Part shown: one piece after another, positions 57,063-64,000 of the stretch
Numbering within the stretch: position 1 is the first letter of the stretch
Layout: each line of letters begins with the position of its first letter
DNA from: Fragum whitleyi
Taxonomy: Eukaryota; Mollusca; Bivalvia; Cardiida; Cardiidae
Assembly: GCA_948146395.1 (NCBI GenBank)
Contig: OX411543.1
Span: 63,066,534-63,130,533, forward strand
Direction of reading: 5' to 3'
DNA: 64,000 nucleotides
Notes under the pieces: model-generated
Seen by the model: only the letters and a program-made list of their open reading frames with translations
Told to the model about the DNA's origin: nothing
Databases searched by the model: none
Position numbers and translations under genes: made by a program

Positions 57063-58036
57063 ACAGCTGAAAAAAATGAGAAAAAAAATCGACTTTACAT
57101 GGCTACGCAGCCTAACCCGAGCGGTCTGAACTGGTCGATTTCTTCGCACATCAAAAATAGCCCTTTTTCGGGTAGCGGGATACATACTCGTATGTATGTG
57201 TACATGAATATAAGAATACAGCAAAATGCTATAGAAATTGAAAATAAGCCATTTGAAATGGGCGGACAAAAGACGATTTCATTGGACACAGGCAAAACCT
57301 GCCGGGGTAGAAACATTAAATAATTTATAAGTTTCATAAAAAATATACTCATTTAACACGTTCGAAGTCAGGTACGTTGGAAATTTTGCAGAATAAAAAT
57401 GACGGATTACTCTTTTATAAGATAAATTGACATTGTGAAAGATCACGAGTTCCAAAAAGTTGCGGAACTATTATGGATTCACAAAATTAACTTGGAAGTT
57501 AGCACGTGTTTTCATTATCACCAGAGCATCCATAGTATCAAGAGGGATAGCAATAAATGTAATTCTTTTTAAGAAATTTGCCCTTTTTTTCACTTCCAAG
57601 CAACTGCAGTTGAGCGAGGCATCCGCCTGCGGTTCTCTTGTTTTACATACTGTTCTTTTTGGTTTGTCTTGCTGGATTAGAAAGCATTCTATTCAAAGTT
57701 TAGAAATACCTGATTACCTAAGATACATATCATTGTTGGGAAACAAAACTTCAGTTAACAACATCGTGACGTTGACAAGGTGAACGATTTTGAAATGATT
57801 TTGGAACGAAATTGAATGAGTTGGAGGAGGAGCGTGTTTTGATAGATTTTTCAAGGGTGGTAAAAGATAATCGATAATTTTGACCAATTGGAAGGAATGA
57901 GCGAAAATATTACCTCCCTTTAATAAAATTTACCGGTATATGATTTTTTTTGTCACTACGGACATATCAGACGCTTAAAAATCAACACCAGCCAATCAAA
58001 TATTGCAATTATCAAATCGATTTGATTGAAATATTT
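57063..58036. other. Stretch with a MITE scrap only
   Basis: 57430-57475 (ACATTGTGAAAGATCACGAG, TTGCGGAACTATTATGG) is a scrap of the MITE at 56900. The ORFs at 57030-57352 and 57460-57783 show no recognised domain. Confidence 0.4.
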
Positions 58037-58274
58037 GAGCCTTTGCGTGACATTTCCAACAATTTCATGTGCGCGTGATGGACAGATGTTGAGTAACCTG
58101 GATAATCACACATTTTATCGGAATTATCATTGGATTGTGAACAGAGATTTACGGTCCATAGCCATCTATTGAGCGCGAAGTGAAGACTGTGGTCAGGCTG
58201 TGCGGTTGCACAGGCTGACCACAGTCTTAACGTTGGACACGTGTGAATTTGTTGGAAATGTCACGCACAGGCTC
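58037..58274. mobile_element. Foldback MITE, GAGCCTGTG family, copy 3
   Basis: GAGCCTTTGCGTGACATTTC at the left faces GAAATGTCACGCACAGGCTC at the right. Internally AAGACTGTGGTCA faces TGACCACAGTCTT across a GC-rich loop (CTGTGCGGTTGCACAG), giving a two-tier hairpin. Confidence 0.8.
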
Positions 58275-59352
58275 ATTTATTATTTCGAACGATTTTTTTT
58301 CAACAACATCGAAACTTTTTTGGAGTGATTGGAGTGAGTGTTTTGAATGTAGAATTGAAGCACTGAGCAAGTGATTTTCAACGCTTTTGATCGAGATTAG
58401 TATCAATTTCACGATGTGGTTTACTGTATAGATTTAGCTTGACAGAATATTTTGGTCGACCGCCGACAGCGGCATTTGCTGACTTTTATCTGTTTAACCC
58501 ATTGCTGTTTAATCCCTGCTTTTTACGTGCCTGTGATTTTATCATTGAGAAAACATTGTGAAAAAAAAAAGAAGAAATTGCTCCTGACAAGCAATTTCTT
58601 CTTTTTCCACACTATTTTCTACCCTACTGAATGGTTATTTTTCAAATTAAATCCACTTTGAATTTTCATCTGCAAAACCTTTGAATTTGGACAGGTCCAA
58701 AATTTTGAAAAAAACAGGAAAGGGTTAAGATGACGAGTTTAATTATTTGGTATTTCATGAGCACAAGTATGATATACTTTTTATAATATGATTTGAATTT
58801 GCGAAAAATCGATGAAATTCCAGAAACAGTGTTAGTCGAGATAACCTAATGATTTCCCAAACTCTCGGTTAACATTGTAAAAGATCATGGGTGCCGAAAT
58901 GTTGCGGGACTATTACGAGTTCCACTGCCTTTAAACTAAAGAAAAATGCATTTTCTTTATTTTTTATTTAAGTAATAGAAACTACATGTCACTTTAATAG
59001 TTTATTTGTTGGGTACAAAGTATGAATATCTTATTCTGTTAGTTTTACTTGATTAATGAAACATTCTCATAAGATAAAAAATGAGACATATTTTACTGCA
59101 CTTTTATGACCAAAAAATACAAATGTTTGATCTCAGAATCTTGCACGGCTGATCAGAGATAAGCTCAGATATGCGAATTCTTTCAAGATTAGTCTTTTTG
59201 TTTACAAATGCGTGTCACCTCTGGCAAAAGAGAAACTAAACGAGGAATACGAAATTAGTCGGACCTTGTCATAATAAGCGACTTAAAAATCGTTTACAGC
59301 GGGATTTCCGAAAAATGAAATTACTTTTATTTCTCCAATACTTCTTTTTGAT
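58275..59352. other. Stretch with one MITE fragment
   Basis: 58820-58935 (GATAACCTAATGATTTCCCA, GCCGAAATGTTGCGGGACTA, GTTCCACTGCCTTTA) is a partial copy of the MITE at 56900. 58560-58612 is an imperfect AAGAAATTGCTCC / GCAATTTCTT hairpin. No gene. Confidence 0.45.
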
Positions 59353-59522
59353 GAAGATGAAGAGGAGGAGAAGAAAAAAAGAAGAAAAATAAGAAGAAGA
59401 CGAAGAAGACGAAGAAGAAGAAGAAGAAGAAGAAAAAGAAGAAGACGAAGAAGCAAAGAAGAAGAAGAAGAAGAAGAAGAAGAAGAAGAAGAAGAAGAAG
59501 AAGAAGAAGAAGAAGAAGAAGA
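59353..59522. repeat. GAA/GAAGA polypurine microsatellite
   Basis: About 170 bp of almost pure purine on the plus strand, with impure GAA units that become a perfect run from about 59457 to 59522. The Ser-rich and Leu-rich ORFs on the other strand are translations of this repeat. Confidence 0.95.
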
Positions 59523-59631
59523 ATCACACTTCTGTATCCTATGATTCACATCTTCTCCTTTAACAGCCCCATCCGTCCAAATTTCTGTCCATTAGCAATT
59601 TCTTTTTTCTTGACAGTATAGATCTACAAGT

Positions 59632-59703
59632 TAGAGTGAGTGATCAAAGGTCAATTTTGTCTATACCTGTATAGACAAAATTGACCTTTGACCACTCACT
59701 CTA
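59632..59703. repeat. Near-perfect 72-bp palindrome, copy 2
   Basis: TAGAGTGAGTGATCAAAGGT and CAATTTTGTCTATAC face GTATAGACAAAATTG and ACCTTTGACCACTCACTCTA with only one clear mismatch and a tip of about 2 bp. A weaker outer pairing (TATAGATCTACA / GGGTCTATA) extends it. Related to 4372-4441. Confidence 0.75.
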
Positions 59704-60351
59704 AATTGCGGGTCTATACATGTGTTACCTTCTATGAAACTTCTCACGGGTCCCTCAGATCGATTTTTTCTACCTTCCTTTTTAAGCATTTTGGGAATGC
59801 GATATCCGGTGCGATGTGTTTCTTTTGACAAAGAACAATTTGTCTCAGTCCACCAAGCTGTTATTGGGTAGTAGTTGTGATAATATATTGCCCCGCCCTT
59901 TTGTATCGGTTAAAATCTTCAATGGGTTATTAAAAAAGGTCACCGATTTTCATATTTATAAATGGCGGTGGGACTATGCATGTACCGAGACCCTAGTAGA
60001 GGTTGGATGTGATACGTCAATACAATCGTGAACCTTTTCTACGGAATAGACATCGGGAATAATAAGGGCGCAGCCATAAAAGCGCGTCGTTTCGCACGTG
60101 GCTTAATTGACGTCACAAACAATACTGACGATGACGTTGCGAAAAATAAAATCAGCGAAAAGTTAAAACTGGGCATATCATAATTGGATGACAAAACACA
60201 GTGTTTTACTGCGTTTTGTTTTCAATCTATAACTTGCCAAAAAGACCCAAAGGCGATCGGAAAGCGTTAAAGATTTTTTTCAAGCATATTAACAAAAGTA
60301 CTACAAGAAGCCGAATTACCTATAAAATGACCCAAAATTACTACACTAACG
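59704..60351. other. Stretch with nothing firm
   Basis: A 71-codon plus-strand ORF (59816-60031) lacks a motif. TTGACGTCACAAACAATACT near 60107 resembles the TGACGTCACAATG near 11072, perhaps a shared diverged repeat. Confidence 0.35.
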
Positions 60352-60467
60352 TTCGAGGTACTTTCCAGTTTACGGAAAAGTCCGAGCGATGTTCCGAATG
60401 ACGCCAATAAGGCGGTGCATTCGGAACATCACTCGGCCATTTCCGTAAACTACAACAGACCTCGGAT
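60352..60467. repeat. 116-bp hairpin with TTCCGAATG / CATTCGGAA stem
   Basis: CGAGGTA, AGTTTACGGAAA, CCGAGCGATGTTCCGAATG on the left face CATTCGGAACATCACTCGG, TTTCCGTAAACT and ACCTCGG on the right. A half-related word (GGCCGAGTGGTGTTCCGAAT) recurs at about 61122. Confidence 0.7.
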
Positions 60468-61718
60468 GTAGTCTATATAAGGCGGGTGGGTATGTAACGA
60501 AATTGGGCATTTTGTTAGGCGGAAACAGTGTTAGAAAAACAAGCGCGGAAACAACCGGCGCTATCTTTAGATTGATATTTTTCACAGTAAATAACAATTG
60601 AAAAACTTAATTATTGGTCATTCTCAAAAATATTAAGTTTTTTTCAGCCGTTATTTAAGAATCTAAAGATATTTATATAAAATATCTAACGAGATTGGGA
60701 GAATTGATAATTGTCGAGGCTCTGCCGAGTTAGATATTTTTTTCATACAATACGCTTAGTACGTATTATATTCATCTTATAACCTCTATTCGTCTTGTTT
60801 TCTTCGATGTTTCTAACTGAAATGCAAGTTTCTAAAAATAACTGCATTATATTATTGTTCTGAAAATAACTATGTTATATCACAAAAAATATCATACGGT
60901 TTGTTATCATACGGATATTTGTATAGTTATAAGATAAATAAGGATACGATGGTTTCACGTTACTGATCTAAACGGGTAGCGTTGGCGACGTCGAATGCGA
61001 AGTTTTCACTCAAAGTTTCGAGGGCTAACGTCATTGTCATTGACGTCATCGAGTTTTTCCGAATTTTCCCGTAATTTTGAAAATAGTCCGTCTATGTACA
61101 TCCGAGTTTGATCGTGAGACTGGCCGAGTGGTGTTCCGAATGTAAGGTGGTGCACAGAAGAGACAGCGGCGGAATTTCCAGAATAATAGAATAGAACATG
61201 GCAGTATGTACGTCGAACGTCCATCCGTAAAATTTATGTTCTAAACCAGCGCAATAAAAAGTCCCTGCGTGAATTTCAACCAAATTCATAGAAATTGTTC
61301 TTTGACGACTCTTAGATCAAATTCTTTTTATGTAATTCTATCTGTTGAGAAACACGGGTTTAATGGACAGGGATCATTTCCATCAAAAAGGGACTTGCCC
61401 AGAAAAAATGATGAATTTCAGCCAAACTTCAAGGGAATGGTCGTTGGACAACAATTCATCAAGCTACAAAATAACAATATTTTTGGGTGTAAAAATTTCA
61501 ATGGTCAAATTAAGTTTTCGTTGAAAGTTTTGGATGATCAAAGCATCGTAATTACAGCTTATTTAAGCTGTAGTTTCGATGTCTATATCGTCCCAAAACG
61601 ATAAATGTTGAAATTCATTTCGTCATGATTGGTTTTCTCCCACAAATCATTTGTGTGTCACCTAAATAAGCATAAAATGGCAGAAAATGACGGATGTCTA
61701 GAGTGCAAGCCTGTCTGT
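60468..61718. other. Stretch with a decayed repeat
   Basis: 61266-61450 contains GAATTTCAACCAAATTC and GAATTTCAGCCAAACTTC, inverted versions of the TTGGTTGAAATTC words of family A ends, so it may be an old minus-strand pearl relic. The 111-codon ORF there is probably not a gene. Confidence 0.35.
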
Positions 61719-61807
<89 letters not shown>

Positions 61808-61838
61808 TAATAATAATGATAATTATAATAATAATAAC
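61719..61838. repeat. (AAT)n microsatellite
   Basis: About 28 perfect AAT/ATA units, followed by interrupted units with GAT. The Asn-run ORF across it is an artefact. Confidence 0.97.
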
Positions 61839-61960
61839 GATTATAAATTTCACTATTTATAGACGGTAACTCATTAAGTTGACTTCACCATACATGCGTT
61901 CTATCTATTCTAAATTGACAGAGGTGATCTCTCAATTGCAACTTACATCATGTGTAGGCA

Positions 61961-62120
61961 TAAAGGTAGTCGACCCGTAATAGTTCTGCAACATTTCGGA
62001 ACTAATGATCTTTCATGAAACCGAGGTTTCCTAATGATTTCATTAGGAAACCTCGTTTAAGACTCTTAAATATCATTACTTCCAAAACGTTGTGGAAATA
62101 TTATGGGTCCACTACCTTAA
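61961..62120. mobile_element. Palindromic MITE, AAGGTAGYGGA family, copy 2
   Basis: AAAGGTAGTCGACCCGTAAT and TTCTGCAACATTTCGGAACT face CTTCCAAAACGTTGTGGAA and GGGTCCACTACCTTAA. The tip AGGTTTCCTAATGATTTCAT / TAGGAAACCT is nearly perfect. Confidence 0.75.
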
Positions 62121-62959
62121 AGAATTTTCATAGATTCTCTTCAATTCATAATTGCTTACCCACAGGAAATGTTTCATTCAACACGATCTAGTATGATAAG
62201 AATGATCTCCCTGAGTTGATTATTTATAACCAAAATCTTTCACACATCACAAAACTGTAAAGATTTATGTGGCTCTGTTGAATGGATTATCACGTTCCCA
62301 TGGAAAGTCGCTCTCAATATCTTTTAGAATCTCTCTAGTCTCTAATAATGTTATAGATGATAATAGCTTCAAATATACATAAGAAAGTTAAATTTTCAAA
62401 CAGCCACCCCAAAGAGCCTAACTGACTCTGTCCAACAAAAAGCAAGTACGGTCGGACAAACTCGCAAATATGATGAGCGAACAGAGAAATTTTCACTTAG
62501 AGTTGTTCAGGGGAACATTTGCTTCTGAGAAAGAACGACAACAACATTAGCAGCAGCAGCAGCATTAACAGCACCACCACCACCAGAAACCGGCTTATTT
62601 ACTTACTGACATCGAAACTATGAAGCATGCTATATGTGACGCTAACTGAAAGACCATTTTGGGAAGAAGTCAAAAACGGGATATAAATCTTAATAAAATT
62701 AAGATTTATTTTTATGCAAAATTCCAGTGAATGCAATAGATCTATACAAAGATAAAAAGGAAACCTTTCAGGCATATGCATGACATTTCGAAATATTGCA
62801 TGTGAGACGGTAATGGAGACTAAAATCAGCTCGTGCATGTCTGACCTGAGTCTTCAATTTGCGATCTGCAGATGGAACCTTACTCAATTTTTCTGGAGAT
62901 AAACAAATTAAAATCTAATTGCGCTGTATTGCTTTCGAGACTCCTCCAAGTCTGCCACA
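62121..62959. other. Stretch with short microsatellites
   Basis: AGCAGCAGCAGCAGC at about 62550 and CACCACCACCACCA at about 62573. Otherwise no gene or repeat family. Confidence 0.4.
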
Positions 62960-63047
62960 TCGTCACCTTATTGTAAAAACCCAAAACGTGTCTATACAAT
63001 GTACAGGCACTTACTGAGTTTTTGCAATAAGGAGACGATATGTCATC
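62960..63047. repeat. Hairpin with ATCGTCNCCTTATTG stem
   Basis: ACATCGTCACCTTATTGTAA at the left faces TTGCAATAAGGAGACGATAT at the right. The middle carries CAATGTACAGGCACTTAC of the GTAAGTGCCTATA type. Confidence 0.6.
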
Positions 63048-63193
63048 GTTCGAAAAGTCTAGACACAGAGGTTTAAACCTCAGTAATTTTCACCGAAACA
63101 AGTTTTACAACTTAATCTCTCGCTATTCACCAGAATTCGCAGCGAATGTGCGGCCCAATGAAAAAACAAAAACGGAAAATAAGAAAACAACAA

Positions 63194-63312
63194 CAACAAC
63201 AACAACAACAAACCACCCCCAAGAAACCCCAAGATCGATAGCCGCTTCCGGTTATCGAGCTCGGAACCTCTTGGTCAAGAGGCCGAGGCTTTACCTCTCA
63301 TCGATGGACAAT
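63194..63312 (-). repeat. (CAA)n tract and tRNA-like SINE head
   Basis: CAACAACAACAACAACAAC at about 63188-63211 is a microsatellite. On the minus strand, 63310-63240 reads GGTAAAGCCTCGGCCTCTTG, ACCAAGAGGTTCCGAGCTCG, ATAACCGG: a tRNA-like arm with a B-box-like GGTTCCGAGCTCGAT. Probably the head of a SINE with a (TTG)n tail on that strand. Confidence 0.4.
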
Positions 63313-63401
63313 CCACAAGACGCAATCTCAATTACCAGTTCAGTGTTAAATGTATATCCTTGGTCGAAATAATCCACGACAACATGAACAACAGGCCTGA
63401 T

Positions 63402-63525
63402 TCAGTCCAGGATGACAAAACGGTGCAAATTGTTTGCAGATTATACCCCGCTTTGCACGTACACTTGCGTGCAAAGCGGTGCATAATGTGCAATCAGTTT
63501 GAACCGTTTTGTCATCCTGACTACA
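63402..63525. repeat. 124-bp palindrome
   Basis: TCAGTCCAGGATGACAAAAC and GGTGCAAATTG face CAGTTTGAACC and GTTTTGTCATCCTGACTAC. The inner stem CCGCTTTGCACG / CGTGCAAAGCGG is perfect. The mirrored ORFs on both strands here result from it. Confidence 0.75.
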
Positions 63526-63569
63526 GAAGTCGTAGCACCTATATACGAAAGACCGGTGGTGACTTCTTT

Positions 63570-64000
63570 TATTCACACTTCACGCTTCACACTTGAAAAA
63601 TATTTTCTTTGAAATGTGAACTCTGAAGCGTGAACTGGAGGTGACATTTCTAAAATTCAAACTTCTCACTTCACATTTCAAACATAATATCTTTGAAGTG
63701 TGAACTGTGAAGTGTGAAGTGTGAACTATGAAATGTGAACTTTGATGTGTGAAGTATGAAGTGTGAATTTTGAAGTTTGAAGTTTGAAGAGTGAAGTGTG
63801 AACTTTGAAGTGTGAAGTATGAAGTGTGAACTGTGAAGTGTGAAGTATGAAGTGTGAACTTTGCAGTGTGAAGTTTAAAGTGTGAACTGTGAAGTGTGAA
63901 GTATGAACTTTGAAGTGTGAAGTGTGAAGTTTGAAGTGAGAAGTATGAAGTTCGAACTTTGAAGTGTGAAGTATGAAGTGTGAACTGTGAAGTGTGAACT
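63570..64000. repeat. 7-bp minisatellite (TGAAGTG type), open at the right edge
   Basis: From about 63690 the sequence is built of 7-bp units such as GTGAAGT, GTGAACT, ATGAAGT and TTGAAGT, keeping a TGAA core. Before it, short blocks of the opposite orientation (CACACTTCACGCTTCACAC at 63573, CTTCTCACTTCACATTTC at 63663) form an inverted junction. It continues past the window. Confidence 0.9.

Noticed and set aside
59283..59549. Ser-rich or Leu-rich minus-strand ORFs
   Set aside because: Translations of the GAA microsatellite.
61269..61604. 111-codon plus-strand ORF
   Set aside because: It overlaps words that look like inverted family A end sequence and lacks a domain; more likely an old repeat relic than a gene.
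61629..61862. Poly-Asn ORF
   Set aside because: Translation of the AAT microsatellite.
63040..63596. Opposed ORFs of 76-110 codons
   Set aside because: They cross the CAA tract, a tRNA-like SINE head and the 124-bp palindrome; mirrored ORFs follow from the palindrome.

Overview
The window reads as a gene-poor, repeat-dense, AT-rich animal nuclear sequence, most likely from a bivalve mollusc. The organism call rests on the dominant repeats. These have short hairpins near their ends, a tandem core unit of about 130-190 bp, and a GACG/ACGG tetranucleotide tract next to a terminus ending in TAAAA. That is the layout described for bivalve 'pearl' elements and resembles Helentron-associated (HINE/DINE-like) non-autonomous elements. 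tRNA-derived SINEs, TTAA-flanked MITEs, foldback hairpins, a Ty3/gypsy remnant and two broken non-LTR retrotransposons make up most of the rest.

The only host gene I can support lies on the minus strand: the 5' coding end of a P4-type phospholipid-transporting ATPase (flippase) of the ATP8B type. Three coding exons join in phase: 21423-21390 (start ATG), 8324-8266, and 6086-5973. Together they give 69 residues that end in the first transmembrane segment. All have AG/GT borders on the minus strand. Intron 1 is about 13.1 kb, intron 2 about 2.2 kb, and intron 3 runs off the left edge. Positions 1-21390 are therefore mostly intron. A possible 5' UTR exon at 23045-23248 is weak.

Layout. 1-3359: a pearl-like element with two others inserted into it. 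3.4-9.6 kb: MITEs, hairpins and exons 3 and 2. 9.6-12.6 kb: two family A arrays, one with a dimeric higher-order repeat. 12.7-19.3 kb: mostly featureless intron plus a SINE and a hairpin. 19.3-25.1 kb: family B arrays, exon 1 and a TIR-bounded element. 25.7-26.4 kb: a TA-flanked mariner-like element. 27.4-31.5 kb: three family A arrays. 32.6-37.3 kb: a four-level nest (SINE, family A element, gypsy pol remnant, small MITE). 38.8-41.7 kb: a TIR element with 6-bp target duplications that contains a family A array, then a near-identical copy of the short family C element at 7.5 kb. 46.3-51.3 kb: two degenerate non-LTR retrotransposons. 51.9-52.9 kb: a large TTAA-bounded foldback. 53.9-55.2 kb: a family G array on the minus strand. 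55.5-64.0 kb: MITEs, hairpins, microsatellites and a 7-bp minisatellite running off the right end.

No CRISPR, operon or prokaryotic system is present. The most interesting signal is architectural. At least seven element families with unrelated cores share one end plan, and their nesting gives a relative insertion history with clean empty-site junctions.
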